Shown: positions 7,451 to 17,300, numbered from the stretch's first letter. The stretch is DNA of 64,000 nucleotides from Endozoicomonas gorgoniicola (GCF_025562715.2 NZ_JAPFCC010000001.1:2994501-3058500); one strand, 5' to 3'. Numbers and translations are program-made. The notes: generated by a model from the letters alone, not told the origin.

Positions 7451-9943
7451 ATGGAACCAAGTCCACTAAACAAAAATACGCCCTCACTATCCGGCGGATT
7501 CACTCTCCAGGCACAGAGCGTCAATGAGCAAAGCCGTGTCGCTCCCCGTTCTGACAGTAGCTCGCCTTATATTCCAGCTGGCACATCGGCTGAATTCGAT
7601 TTACCGGGCAAACAACTTAAGCAGAGACATTCTCAGCATGCCTGTAACCACAGTGAACAGCCAGTCTATAACCAGAATAAAGAGCTACTCAGACTGGCGT
7701 TATTATCAAATCACCCCGCCACACAGGCTGCTATTAAAGCATGTGAAACAGAGGCCGCCGCCTTTCGTGGAAAGGGTTCCAAATACAGATTCACCGCCTC
7801 TACTGAAGCAGAGCAACTGCGGGGTTTAAAACAAAAACTTAACCACTTGCAGTCCGAAACACCGGTTCCGGAAGTCAATTATTGTCACGCTTACGACCCG
7901 AATCGGAATTCATTTGGCACACCTGTTGATTATAAGTTAACTATAAATGGTGAGAAACAGACCTTAACGGATCAACAGCGATTAAGGCTCGCCAATGATG
8001 TCTTGCTGGATGAGATTTCAGATCAGTTAAAAAGCATTTCCAAATCGAGCCAGGCCAGCAAATGGAAAGGCGATCTGGAACGAAGCGATATCGTACTGCA
8101 AGTAGAGGTTCAGGATAGCTGTGTTGATGACCGTTGGATTCTACCTATACATTCAGTCAACCCGAACCGAAAGAGCAATCAGATAGTCTCTGATAAGAAA
8201 AGCACCACTCCAGTGAAAACGGTTGAGCAAAAAGAAAAAGAACTGATAGATAAGTTAGAAAGAACAATTCCTGGCTCAGTCCCTGTGCTTCAGGATGCAT
8301 TAAGACAGGATGTTCTCAATCCAATTTACCTTTTTATTGCTGATGAACTTGGTATTACTCCAAAACCATCATCACAGGTTTATTCTGTCGAAGTGACCGC
8401 AATTAATCAGGATGAATTCAAAGTAGAAAGTAAAGCCAGATTTACTCGGTACACAAAACCCGGTGTGAACAAAAGTAACGAAGGTGAAACGACGATTCAC
8501 GTACAGTCTCATTTCAAACGAGACAATGGGGCGTTCGTTCCTTCCTGGTTGTCGACCGATATTCAACTTAACGGGATAAAAGCCAAGCATTTGAAAACTC
8601 AACCAAAAATGAAGCGTGCTAAAAGTGCCGATGCCTTAAGGGAAGTAAAAGGCAACCTTATCTCATCTTTATCTCCGCAAAGGCCGGCTTCCACTGTCAT
8701 GGCAGATTCCCTTCTTCGCTGGAATGAGGGTATATTCTGTGGTGCCACTTCCCTAAATGGTTCTAAGGCCACACGACCAGCTAGTCACTTTTTTCCGTTT
8801 ACTCCCGTGGAGCGTCAAATATCCCAGCAAAGAGGTGCCACACAAAAGCTGACACTTACACAGGTTGATGGCCAGCTCTACGCAACCAATATGCCTCAGA
8901 CTGAATTAGAGCAGCGAATACAGGAAAAAACGACCATAAGAGACTATAAAAAAAGTCTGCATGAGGCCCAAAAGGTTTGGGACAGTCCACCCAGGGCGAG
9001 TTCAATGTCGATCCCACACCCCCTTAACCAGACTTCCGCTCAACTGAGTAAACTGATCACCAACAGGCCAACACCTGATTTTTTTGAACAGAATAAAAAG
9101 GGTATTATAGCCAGCACACCGGGCACTATAACTACCATGAAACAAGCGGATCTGGCTTATAAAAATCTTTGGTTGAATAAAGCAAATGAATTAAGTCAAG
9201 GCAGTTCTGACCATGCATACCATTTAGTTATCCATTCATTACCCAGCCTAACCTTGCAGGGAGAAAAAGTCGCCCAGTTTGTAGAGTTGTCTTCAAAATT
9301 GAAAATAATGAGCAATGCCATGGTGAAGCTTTCTGAAGAGGCTAGGGAAGCCAAAGAGGTTTTTTCCAGAAAAGCAATAAACCAGAAGCAACTTCTGGGC
9401 TGGCTTCTCAAGATTAAAACCGAATCATCAGAACAGCTTAAAAAGCTGCGCGGCTCAGGGTGCGAATTCAGCACACTATGCGAGCAGTATGGTTTCTATA
9501 AAAACCAAAGCCCTGTTGATGGCTATCAAAACGCTGCTCAATACCTTGAAGAGCAGAAAAAACGGGTCATTCTGGAAGAAAAGAAGCTGATGGCTGCCGT
9601 CATGATTGCGACTATTGAGTCAAAAGATACCGTTCCGGGTTCTGACACTCTTCCCGGTTATGATGATTATGCTAAATTCATCAACGACATGGCAGTTTAT
9701 GATAAAAATGGATCTGCCACCCCACTGGTTTCTCATATGCTGGGCAACTCCAAACGTTTCAATGGTTATAAACTCTTTGATAACGAAGGCAACTTCAGAT
9801 TACCAGAACAGCTGGTTAAAGAGGTGGAAGCACAGGCAATAGAAAAGCTGGTTAAAGAGGTGGAAGCACAGGCAATAGAAAAGCTAGCTATGTACGAGAC
9901 AAAAAATCCAGAAGCTAAAATTTGCAAGGGCTGGAGGGTATGA
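7451..9943 (+). CDS. Large hypothetical protein, possible effector
   Basis: I recognise no domain in this 830-residue protein. It has a good ribosome binding site (AAGGAA, 6 bases before ATG), no signal peptide, a Ser/Pro/Gln-rich disordered N-terminus (about 1-70), and a long hydrophilic helical C-terminal half with probable coiled coils near residues 600-720. A perfect 36-bp tandem duplication at 9810-9881 encodes two copies of LVKEVEAQAIEK. Long, monocistronic, soluble proteins with disordered N-termini and no enzyme motif are typical of secreted effectors in host-associated gammaproteobacteria, but that assignment is inference only. The gene is bracketed by IS remnants. It is intact. Confidence 0.65.
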   Translation: MEPSPLNKNTPSLSGGFTLQAQSVNEQSRVAPRSDSSSPYIPAGTSAEFDLPGKQLKQRHSQHACNHSEQPVYNQNKELLRLALLSNHPATQAAIKACETEAAAFRGKGSKYRFTASTEAEQLRGLKQKLNHLQSETPVPEVNYCHAYDPNRNSFGTPVDYKLTINGEKQTLTDQQRLRLANDVLLDEISDQLKSISKSSQASKWKGDLERSDIVLQVEVQDSCVDDRWILPIHSVNPNRKSNQIVSDKKSTTPVKTVEQKEKELIDKLERTIPGSVPVLQDALRQDVLNPIYLFIADELGITPKPSSQVYSVEVTAINQDEFKVESKARFTRYTKPGVNKSNEGETTIHVQSHFKRDNGAFVPSWLSTDIQLNGIKAKHLKTQPKMKRAKSADALREVKGNLISSLSPQRPASTVMADSLLRWNEGIFCGATSLNGSKATRPASHFFPFTPVERQISQQRGATQKLTLTQVDGQLYATNMPQTELEQRIQEKTTIRDYKKSLHEAQKVWDSPPRASSMSIPHPLNQTSAQLSKLITNRPTPDFFEQNKKGIIASTPGTITTMKQADLAYKNLWLNKANELSQGSSDHAYHLVIHSLPSLTLQGEKVAQFVELSSKLKIMSNAMVKLSEEAREAKEVFSRKAINQKQLLGWLLKIKTESSEQLKKLRGSGCEFSTLCEQYGFYKNQSPVDGYQNAAQYLEEQKKRVILEEKKLMAAVMIATIESKDTVPGSDTLPGYDDYAKFINDMAVYDKNGSATPLVSHMLGNSKRFNGYKLFDNEGNFRLPEQLVKEVEAQAIEKLVKEVEAQAIEKLAMYETKNPEAKICKGWRV
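9810..9881 (+). repeat. Perfect 36-bp tandem duplication in coding sequence
   Basis: Two consecutive identical 36-bp units (beginning GCTGGTTAAAGAGGTGG) near the 3' end of the large gene add 12 residues in frame. The absence of any difference between units suggests a recent slippage event. Confidence 0.9.
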
Positions 9944-10040
9944 GCTGGCGCTCCATGTAGGGAAACCGGTTCCGTTGCAAACAGGTATTGATTTCTGGAG
10001 GTGCTACCCTGTAGTCAGTCATTGCAGTTTAGTGCATCGT

Positions 10041-10158
10041 GAAAACCCACGTCCTATGGACGTGGTCATGAATGGTTGGCTCCGCCTGCCATGAACTACC
10101 CATGCTACTCCTTATCTCTGAGTTGTCCCCACAACTACTAGAGATAGGAAGTAGCATG
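10041..10158. repeat. Palindromic sequences, possibly an IS605-type end
   Basis: Two hairpins occur in a gene-free stretch: CCACGTCCTATGGACGTGG at 10047-10065, and a longer imperfect inverted repeat at 10101-10158 whose arms begin CATGCTACT and end AGTAGCATG. The first resembles terminal hairpins of IS200/IS605-type elements, but no transposase accompanies it. Nothing else is seen between 9944 and 10184. Confidence 0.45.
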
Positions 10159-11143
10159 AGTAGATTTCTAGTTGTGTCTGGAGGCTATGTACGGGACAAA
10201 ACCCCGGAAAGCCAAGCACAGCAATGGTTTGAGAGGGTGAGCTGACACTCCAGTCCGGCTACAGTATCCTGTATGGTCTCTAACCTCCGTACAGAACAGT
10301 AGTCGTACATGGAAGACGTCAGCTCACTGGCCAGAGAGCTTAAGGCTCATCTACCCTGGCATCAAGCCCGCATCATATTTCTCGCACAGTTCGTTCTCTC
10401 CCTGATCAGAGGGCGTTCGACCAACCTCTACCGGGTTGCAGAAGAGTTCCAGAGCTCTGCTCAATCAGAGTCCAGCTACCGGCGTATCAAACGTTTCTTT
10501 GCAGGCTATACCTACTGTTATGAGCAACTTGGCAGGCTCATTCTCCATTGGCTAAAGCTGGATCGCTACACCCTGTGTATGGACAGGACAAACTGGAAGT
10601 TTGGCAGCAAAGATATCAACTACCTTGTTGTAGCTATCGCGTGGCAAGGGGCTGCTATTCCTATCGTTTGGACGTGTCTGGACAAGAATGGTGGCAACTC
10701 AAATACTGATGAGCGGATTGCCATTATGAAAAGAGTCCCGGAGCTGATTCACGCTGAAAAAATTGACGGGCTTTTGGCTGATCGAGAATTCATTGGCCAT
10801 GAATGGTTCAAGTGGCTTGATGAGCAGAAAATTCTGTGTCGGCTAAGAATTCGTGGGAATATCAAGGTACTTGGCAGTTGCGGTCGGGACATTGATGCCG
10901 TCAGGCTCTTCTGGAACGTCAAGCTCAACCAAACGGTCACATGGCACAGTAAACGCCGGGTATCCGGTGTGGATCTGTATATTGGTGCCAGACGCACCCT
11001 GAAGGGACTCCTGATCATTGTCGCCACCAGAAAGCCAGAAAGCCAGAAAGCATGATTGAGGATTATTACAAACGTTGGGCCATAGAGACGCTGTTTGGTT
11101 GCCTCAAAAGCCGTGGTTTTGACCTTGAATCGACCCATATGAC

Positions 11144-12876
11144 CCGTCATTCAGCACCTATATCAGGAATAAATCTCTTGGTACGGTCGACCAAGAATTG
11201 AAATGATGGTTAATTGCCTCTCCTGCAAGCCAACGACATGTTTTTCATGACCATCGACCAATAAAACATTAATTCCCTGAAAGCAAAAAAATACCCAGCG
11301 TGCAGTCGGATTCTGATAGGGCTTTCGCTTCATATCCGGAAAGAACCTACTCTGACGCTTTAATTCATGCCTGATTCGATGCTGTATCGCTGCGTAGACT
11401 AACAGGCAAAGCGTCATCACCATAAGCAACGCTTCTATACGTTCCGGCTTCTTTAAAAACAGCGAGGAGACCAGAAATTCAGGGCTTTTAAGAAACCGAA
11501 ATCCACGCTCCACCGACTGCTGTGATTTATAAGTGCTCAACACTTCTGCTGAACTTAGCCGGCTCCTGTCCAGATCATTTGTTGCCAACACAAAGCACCC
11601 CAGGGAAGCCTCTGCTACTTTACGACAGTCAACGGATACCCAAGGATGACCGCTGACATAATACTCCACGCTATCTGGTTTGCTGTCTTTCTCCGGACGT
11701 CCCACTTTGGTATAGCATGGTTTTGTCGTAATTACAGGTTCTGCCTGACAATAATTGCTTTTTGATTGCCACTCATTGAACGCACGCAATGCGTCCGTTT
11801 CACACTTGAACGGTTTCTTCGCCAGCTTGCTGGTCAGTGCTTCCGCTTCTTTTTCTGACTTTTTCAACAGTTTTTTGAGCAGTGTTTTCTGTTCGCTTTT
11901 CCGAGCCTGTTCACTGCGAATCAGAACCCACCGTTGAGATACATCCGCATAGTCGGACAGTACTTCGCAGCTCTCATAACCTTCGGCATCTTCAACCGGT
12001 GTCATCGCACAAGAAGCGACACTGTCCACAAGCTCTCTTGCGGATTTTATTTTAGCCGGAACCCGGGTGATGAACTGTTGCTTTTGCTGATGCAATATCT
12101 GTACATTGTCTGTTGTATAAAGTGCAGCATCGCCGATCAGGTAACGATTATTCAGCGCCTCTTTGTAGCATTTCAAATGCTTGCTGATGACTTTTTTAAA
12201 ATTAGTGTTGTCGTTTATATTGCCACTGGATGCGGCCATGAATACGGGAATACCCGCCTGATTTTCAGTCATTAGGAGCAGTATCGCCTGATTTAATTCA
12301 GGTCGGTGATCTCTGCTGTATCCACGACAGATTTTAATGCAGTTCAGATCTTCTTCATCGACTTCAGACTCACTGTTATAACGACCGTCCACATGAAAGC
12401 TGGTTGAATCAAGATTCAGAGCATTACACGGCAGTTTCAAGACATTAACGGCCTTGACAGCCAGTGATAAATAGACCTCACTTACACCCAGTTCAAAAAT
12501 TTGATCCAAGGCTCTGCCGAGTACACTTTCGTTGATATGTTCCGGCTCTATACCCGGCCGAATAAGTTTATCCAGTGGTTTGTCGGCGTGAAACTCAGGG
12601 AACATGTGGAGTGTGCGAGCAGTGAAGCCCAGTCCGTTAAGCAGCATTGAGACAACGGTTTCTCCGAAGGAAATCTTTCTGGTTTCAGATTGGTTGGGAA
12701 CCAGAGAATCCAAGAGGTTAGCGATCCCGAGCTCTTTGCACATACCGGCCACCAACCCCGTATGGTCGATGCGTTGAATGTGAAATTGATGAGGTTGCAT
12801 GGCATATGCTCAGTCTGAAAATTTTTTACATTTTAGATGGTTTTAGGAAATTCTCAGATTAAGTGCTGAATGACGG
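11144..12876 (-). mobile_element. IS1634-type insertion sequence
   Basis: Perfect 14-bp terminal inverted repeats CCGTCATTCAGCAC / GTGCTGAATGACGG bound the element, with a 7-bp target duplication ATATGAC at 11137-11143 and 12877-12883. Removing the insert and one duplication rejoins the IS4 transposase reading. The element is 1,733 bp and looks complete, so the insertion is younger than the IS4 copy. Confidence 0.9.
11163..12800 (-). CDS. IS1634-family transposase (DUF4277 N-terminus)
   Basis: This intact 545-residue DDE transposase has an N-terminal DUF4277-type region (IDHTGLVAGMCKELG, then LLNGLGFTARTLHMFPEF) and a DDE core with the first aspartate in LNLDSTSFHVDG (about residue 129). Its C-terminal block (SQQSVERGFRFLKSP, near 430) contains the catalytic Glu. 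It is closely related to the truncated copy at 51675-52814, with most residues identical. It sits inside and opposite to the IS4 transposase. Full length and perfect terminal repeats suggest it can still move. Confidence 0.93.
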   Translation of the reverse strand: MQPHQFHIQRIDHTGLVAGMCKELGIANLLDSLVPNQSETRKISFGETVVSMLLNGLGFTARTLHMFPEFHADKPLDKLIRPGIEPEHINESVLGRALDQIFELGVSEVYLSLAVKAVNVLKLPCNALNLDSTSFHVDGRYNSESEVDEEDLNCIKICRGYSRDHRPELNQAILLLMTENQAGIPVFMAASSGNINDNTNFKKVISKHLKCYKEALNNRYLIGDAALYTTDNVQILHQQKQQFITRVPAKIKSARELVDSVASCAMTPVEDAEGYESCEVLSDYADVSQRWVLIRSEQARKSEQKTLLKKLLKKSEKEAEALTSKLAKKPFKCETDALRAFNEWQSKSNYCQAEPVITTKPCYTKVGRPEKDSKPDSVEYYVSGHPWVSVDCRKVAEASLGCFVLATNDLDRSRLSSAEVLSTYKSQQSVERGFRFLKSPEFLVSSLFLKKPERIEALLMVMTLCLLVYAAIQHRIRHELKRQSRFFPDMKRKPYQNPTARWVFFCFQGINVLLVDGHEKHVVGLQERQLTIISILGRPYQEIYS

Positions 12877-13125
12877 ATATGACTGATCTCGACCGCATGG
12901 ATAAGCTGATGGGCATTCTGGCATTAGCATTTGCGTGATGTTTGATTATTGGCCATTGGCAGTATGGTGATGCCAGCCTACTCCCTCTGAACAAGCATGG
13001 GCGGCCTGCCAAAAGTCTGTTCAGACTGGGTTTGGATATGCTGAGGCGAGTTTTGAAAAACGCATGCTCAAAAAACGATCAAATTGATTTCCTGACGATG
13101 CTACGGGTTTTGTCCCGTACATAGA

Positions 13126-13173
13126 TCTGGAGGATAGGTCTTTATGGTCTATCGAAATATTTGCAACGGAACC
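13126..13173 (+). repeat. Inverted repeat flanking catalase, left copy
   Basis: This sequence (TCTGGAGGATAGGTC to TTGCAACGGAACC) occurs inverted at 14832-14880 with three mismatches. The IS4 element landed inside this copy, so its outer part lies at 10166-10184. A shorter echo, GGTTCCGTTGCAA, is at 9968-9980. It looks like the end of a mobile element, bracketing the catalase gene. Confidence 0.75.
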
Positions 13174-13306
13174 GTCTCTCAGACTGCTCGCTTGTATCCC
13201 CCACTTGGGTCAATGGGGGTATTACGCGAATTTTTGATAAAAAAGAGAGCGATAATACCTCTGTGCTGGCTGAAAACCACAGAGGGTGACAGGTTATTTA
13301 AACATG

Positions 13307-14758
13307 CTATTTCAGCAACAACGCTTTAATTCTCTGCCCATAATCCTCATCACAACGGGTGAAGTGCTCAACCATACGACTCTGTACGGACTCCGTTGCC
13401 TGACTCAGGCCATCGACAATATTACTCACCAGTTGCTGCTTCTGGACCTCTGACATTATGCGATACAGATTACCTGCCTGAGAGTAATTATCTTCATCAG
13501 AAGAATCATAGGCTTTTAACCAGGCATGATTTTCCAGAGGCATTGATGGCTCACCAAACTGTGGTGCTGGTACAGGCGCATCAGAACGGTCATTGGGGTA
13601 GAAGTTAACATCGGCATTTTGCAGATGACCGGTTACAGAACAACCACTGGCTCCAGCCATAACGCCATCACGTTGATAATGATGCACCGGACATATCGGT
13701 TTGTTGACCGGAATCTGCTGATAGTTCACACCCAGGCGATGACGATGCGCATCGGCGTAAGCAAACAGACGCCCTTGCAGAACCTTATCCGGTGAGACAC
13801 CAACGCCGGGCACCAGGTTGGAAGGCGCAAAGGCTACCTGCTCGGTTTCGGCAAAGTAATTACCAACATTGCGATTCAGCTCCAGTGTACCAATGTCGTT
13901 TAATGGAAACTCTTTATGAGGCCAGACCTTGGTTAAATCAAATGGATTGAACTCACACTGCTTTGCCTGCTCATCAGTCATCATCTGAATTTTCACCGAC
14001 CAGCCTGGAAAATCACCTCTCTCAATCGCTTCAACCAGATCCCGTTGCATACCATCGCCCGGCTGTTTAGCGGCCTCATCATTGGTCAGCGTTTCAATAC
14101 CCTGGTTGGTCTTGAAGTGCCACTTAACCCAGAAGCGTTCTCCCTCTTTATTCCAGAGGCTCAGAGTGTGGGAACCATAACCATTCATGTGCCTGAGCGA
14201 TCCGGGAATACCCCGGTCAGACATAAGAATGGTGATCTGGTGCATGGCCTGCGGATGATTTGCCCAGAATTCAAAATGATGGGCCGGATCAGGCAGGTTG
14301 GTTTTCGGGTCTTTCTTTTGAGAGTGAATGAAGTCAGGGAATTTGGCGGGGTCACGAATAAAGAAAACCGGCGTATTGTTACCAACGATGTCGTAGTTAC
14401 CCTGTTCTGTATAAAAGCGCAGGGCAAAACCTCTCACGTCACGGACATAATCGCTAGAGTCCTGACCGCCGGCAACGGTAGAAAAACGCAGGAAGACGTT
14501 TGTTTTTTTATCCGCTCCCTGAAGAAAGTCAGCAATCGTATAATCCGATAAATCTTTATTCAGTGTAAAGGTGCCATAAGCACCATAACCCCTGGCATGA
14601 ACAACACGCTCAGGAATTCGTTCACGGTTGAAGTGCGCCAGTTTTTCGAACAGGTGGACATTGTCAAATGTTAACGAACCTCGCTCCCCGGCAGAGATAC
14701 TCGTGTCGTCATCAGCGACCGGAGCTCCATTAGCAGTAGTCAAATATGTCTTGCTCAT
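13307..14758 (-). CDS. katA: Cytoplasmic catalase (clade 3, haem)
   Basis: Catalase converts hydrogen peroxide to water and oxygen. The 483-residue protein is the usual length for small-subunit clade-3 enzymes. It shows the distal histidine in RVVHARG (H54), the distal asparagine in VGNNTPVF (N127) and the proximal haem-ligand tyrosine in RLFAYADAHRHRLG (Y334). I start it at ATG 14758 (MSKTYLTTANGAP), which has GGAGG seven bases upstream, rather than at an earlier in-frame ATG. No signal peptide is present, unlike the second catalase at 18321. It is monocistronic, lies between inverted copies of an IS-like end, and may have arrived as cargo. Confidence 0.96.
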   Translation of the reverse strand: MSKTYLTTANGAPVADDDTSISAGERGSLTFDNVHLFEKLAHFNRERIPERVVHARGYGAYGTFTLNKDLSDYTIADFLQGADKKTNVFLRFSTVAGGQDSSDYVRDVRGFALRFYTEQGNYDIVGNNTPVFFIRDPAKFPDFIHSQKKDPKTNLPDPAHHFEFWANHPQAMHQITILMSDRGIPGSLRHMNGYGSHTLSLWNKEGERFWVKWHFKTNQGIETLTNDEAAKQPGDGMQRDLVEAIERGDFPGWSVKIQMMTDEQAKQCEFNPFDLTKVWPHKEFPLNDIGTLELNRNVGNYFAETEQVAFAPSNLVPGVGVSPDKVLQGRLFAYADAHRHRLGVNYQQIPVNKPICPVHHYQRDGVMAGASGCSVTGHLQNADVNFYPNDRSDAPVPAPQFGEPSMPLENHAWLKAYDSSDEDNYSQAGNLYRIMSEVQKQQLVSNIVDGLSQATESVQSRMVEHFTRCDEDYGQRIKALLLK

Positions 14759-14831
14759 TCCAACCTCCGTTAAGGTGGGGGTTTTTATTATATGCAATCA
14801 CAACTTTACGGATGGGTGCAATTAAAAATAT

Positions 14832-14880
14832 GGTTCCGTTGCAAGTATTTCGATAGACCATAAAGACCTATCCTTCAGAC
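14832..14880 (-). repeat. Inverted repeat flanking catalase, right copy
   Basis: This is the inverted partner of 13126-13173. It joins directly to the IS1380-type element at 14885. The 14759-14831 gap between it and katA should hold the katA promoter, but I cannot pick a convincing -35/-10 or OxyR site by eye. Confidence 0.75.
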
Positions 14881-14884
14881 ACAA

Positions 14885-16618
14885 CTAGCCCGGATATTTC
14901 ATAAAAGAGCAATAATCTCCGGTCAGGTCGTTTCACTCTGGCTTTTCCGGAGGTTTGTTGCTTCACTGTCCATGAAAAAGCTATGGCAATCTGGCTCCAC
15001 CTAGAATCCGAACGTTTTTTAGTCAGTTCCTGCTTCTTCAGAACAACAGAATGCCCCAGCACTCTCTCAGTTGGTCGCTATTGGGGCTGGCTGAGTTCGT
15101 GCAGCTGGTTATCTCGGTCGAGGCAACGGCATTGAATAAAAGATTTCTGTTATATGCTGCAAAAGCCCCTTGAATGGATAACTGCGAGGTAAGTGCAGCT
15201 TGACCCGGTCTTTGTACTCAACCACTTTGACCGCAACTTTACAGAGCTTCGTGATCACCGTTGATGGCTGCGCTTTTTCCAGCTCCGTACCTTTCAGTGC
15301 TTTGGTTCTCAGCTCATAATGAAGAACGTAAGCAGCGCAGGCGTAAAACATTCTCAAATGGTTCGCCAAAAAGCTCTGGTCTGACAAGCGGTCACCGGAC
15401 AAATCACTTTTCAGATGCTTGATGAAGTTCTCATCCTGTCCTCTGGGACAGTAGAGTTCTTCATATATCTTCTCGGGAGAAGCCTCCTTAATCGAGGTCA
15501 CAATAAAGCGTGGATTGTCGCCTTTCTGGTTGACCTCTGCTTTGTAGATTATCCGGGTATCTAGCCCTTTCCAGCTTTTGGCCTGATATTCTGCCCCCCG
15601 TAAAGTCTGAGGCGCTCTGGCTGCGGCATGTTGTTCAATTTTGCCAGTCCGGTTTTTAACCCTCAGAGCTTTCCGTGCTTCATCCAGCAACTCTTTGGCT
15701 TTAGGCCGCAAGGCCGTCTTGTGTCCTGTGCACCTTTACCCAGCACATAGTCGGAGTGAGGGGCATCCTGAACAACCTGCATCAACTCTGGTTGGGTAAA
15801 GTGGCTGTCTCCACAAACCGGTAAATGGGTTTTCGGCCATCTTTTACGGATCAGCTTGATGACTCGCTTGAGAATGGCAGCATTTTCTTCACCTGTAGGT
15901 GTTTTTCCCGGGCGAAGAACAGCTGTAATCAACTTGCCGCTGAGTCCCTCAAAAATCATCAGAGGTAGATAACAGTAATCCTGATACTTGGCTTGGCATT
16001 GAACAGGTTCATCTGTTGACTGCCATGAGTAATAGCAGGAGTATGGTCAAGATCGATAATCGCTGCTGCAGGAGGTAGTTCGTAACTGCTGATGAAGTGC
16101 TCTGCGAGTGCCTTGGCGAGCCTGTAAATGTCTGCCCGGGTCATAGACTGCCCCAGTCTTGTATAAGTGGACGCTGACGCAAGGTGATTATCATTGTCCA
16201 GCGGGTTCCGTCCGGTGACGAGCTTGAACATAGGGTCTTTACGCAGATGATTGCTGTCGCTGGCATCCTCATAACCGCAAGCCATTTGCAAGACTCTCTG
16301 GACCAGAAGGTCTTGCAAAGGATGATCAATATAGGATTGATGACGTCTGTCGTTGATGGCACTGCTCAACTTCTCAATGAGTCTACTGTGAAGGATGGTT
16401 TCCCGCAGCAGCAATGCACCAAAATCAGAGGATAATTCCCCACCATTGAAGTCTGCACGGACAGTTTTTCTATTTGACGGGTGAAAACGAAGTTGTTCTT
16501 GTGTAGATTTGGTCATGGCAAGTTCCGGTTTGCTTTTTCCGAAGCATTTTTTTGGTCGACCCAATCATATCAAGTGACTGGGCAGAACTTGCCTTCTTTC
16601 ATGAAATATTCGGGCTAG
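14885..16618 (-). mobile_element. IS1380-family element (decayed)
   Basis: Terminal repeats CTAGCCCGGATATTTCATAAAAG at the left and, inverted, CTTTCATGAAATATTCGGGCTAG at the right enclose a broken transposase. No 4-bp target duplication is visible. The 14885-15108 stretch is the untranslated 3' end of the element. Confidence 0.82.
15109..16516 (-). pseudogene. IS1380-family transposase, two frameshifts
   Basis: Three overlapping frames together make a full-length transposase of about 470 residues. The first part starts at ATG 16516 (MTKSTQEQLRFHP) and contains IIDLDHTPA with the first catalytic Asp. The second (about 15970-15700) has LPLMIFEG, VLRPGKTP and PVCGDSHF with the second Asp. The third (15711-15109) has LYCPRGQDENFIKHLK with the catalytic Glu and FLANHLRM. 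Frameshifts near 15985 and 15705 disrupt it. An earlier in-frame ATT at 16564 is not needed. The element is probably immobile unless helped in trans. Confidence 0.9.
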
Positions 16619-16655
16619 AAAGTCAATTTTGTGATTTTTGCCGCGTAGCGGCTTG

Positions 16656-16732
16656 GTTCAACAAGCACTTTCAGTTCGCTCGCTTCACTACCCTGACGTG
16701 CCTTCGGCACGCGGCTGAAGCAGGTGTTATGC
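16656..16732 (+). repeat. attC-like recombination site
   Basis: A 77-bp imperfect palindrome runs from GTTCAAC (R''-like, fits RYYYAAC) through the arm CACTTTCAG, a centre GACGTGCCTTCGGCACGC, and the arm CTGAAGCAGG to GTTATGC (R'). The layout and the conserved GCGGCTGAA/CAGGYGTTA right side match the attC at 61073-61149. The left box is a weaker match. The cassette upstream of it has been replaced by the IS1380 element. Confidence 0.6.
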
Positions 16733-16781
16733 GGAAAAAGCGAGATCTGTGCCTCACTCCTTTGAAGCACAGAAGTCAAGG

Positions 16782-17300
16782 TTAATTTTGGAATCGTCTT
16801 AGTTGAGTTGCTAATTGTTCGGCTGGGTGAAGTTGCTCTGCGAGTGCCTGCACAGTCACTTCATCATGAGCTTGCTGCGCTGCTTGGATCGCCTGCCTTG
16901 TAGTTTGAGAGAACTGCTCACAAACTTTAGCCAAGTAATCAGCATTTTTTTGCACATCAGTACTTTGTGGGGGAGACTCAATCTTAGAATATTCACTCAA
17001 ATCGTGATAAGTTGATGGAATTCTTGCTCCCATCATGCTGATTCTCTCAGCCACTTCATTTGACGGAGTAAAAGGTTGGACAGTTTGCTGCCCTTGCTGT
17101 CGGGTATTCTGCGTATCAGGAGAAACGGCCGAGAGGATTTGTGTAAATTCTGCCGACCTGCTGCCTTGGGTGTTCCATTGGCAGGCTCGAATAAGATTTT
17201 CAAGAGCTTCCCGTTCGCAATAAACGGAGTTTAACTTCTGAACAAGTTGCTCTTTTTTCCCTTGTTCAATGCTCAGTTGGGCCTCTTTCATATTTGCCAT
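16782..17300 (-). CDS. Hypothetical coiled-coil protein, probable cassette gene
   Basis: The 172-residue product is rich in Gln, Glu and Ala with no recognisable domain. Residues 1-45 form a likely coiled coil, followed by a Gln/Pro-rich linker (about 55-85) and two further helices. There is no signal peptide. It lies between an attC-like site (ending 16732) and a group II intron remnant (from 17424) that by analogy marks a second attC, so it is probably the gene of an integron cassette, oriented against the attC. Antisense cassette genes usually carry their own promoter. Function is unknown; a coding sequence is supported mainly by length and composition. Confidence 0.6.
   Translation of the reverse strand: MANMKEAQLSIEQGKKEQLVQKLNSVYCEREALENLIRACQWNTQGSRSAEFTQILSAVSPDTQNTRQQGQQTVQPFTPSNEVAERISMMGARIPSTYHDLSEYSKIESPPQSTDVQKNADYLAKVCEQFSQTTRQAIQAAQQAHDEVTVQALAEQLHPAEQLATQLRRFQN

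Larger units (their letters stand above)
10309..13124 (+). pseudogene. IS4-family transposase, disrupted
   Basis: The first part (10309-11055) carries the RNase-H-like DDE core: MDRTNWKFG (first Asp, about residue 88), LLADREFIG (second Asp, near 157) and IRGN. It loses frame at a slipped AGCCAGAAAGCCAGAAAGC repeat near 11035. The other frame continues with the YxxRWAIETLFGCLK block, which carries the catalytic Glu, until the IS1634-type insertion at 11144. After the insert, coding resumes (DLDRMDKLMGILALAFA), meets an in-frame TGA where Trp is expected near 12940, then runs to 13124. Frameshift, insertion and nonsense codon together make it inactive. Confidence 0.88.
10185..13125 (+). mobile_element. 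IS4-family element interrupted by an IS1634-type element
   Basis: The termini are CTATGTACGGGACAAAACCC at 10185 and its complement ending at 13124. An 8-bp direct repeat TCTGGAGG lies at 10177-10184 and 13126-13133, a convincing target duplication. The transposase is split by a second insertion sequence at 11144-12876. Without the insert the element is about 1.2 kb. Confidence 0.85.

Noticed and set aside
10041..10158. CRISPR repeat or omega-RNA locus
   Set aside because: Only two unrelated hairpins, no regularly spaced repeats and no tnpB or cas gene nearby.
14045..14551. 168-codon plus-strand ORF
   Set aside because: Antisense to katA, whose catalytic residues prove the other strand.
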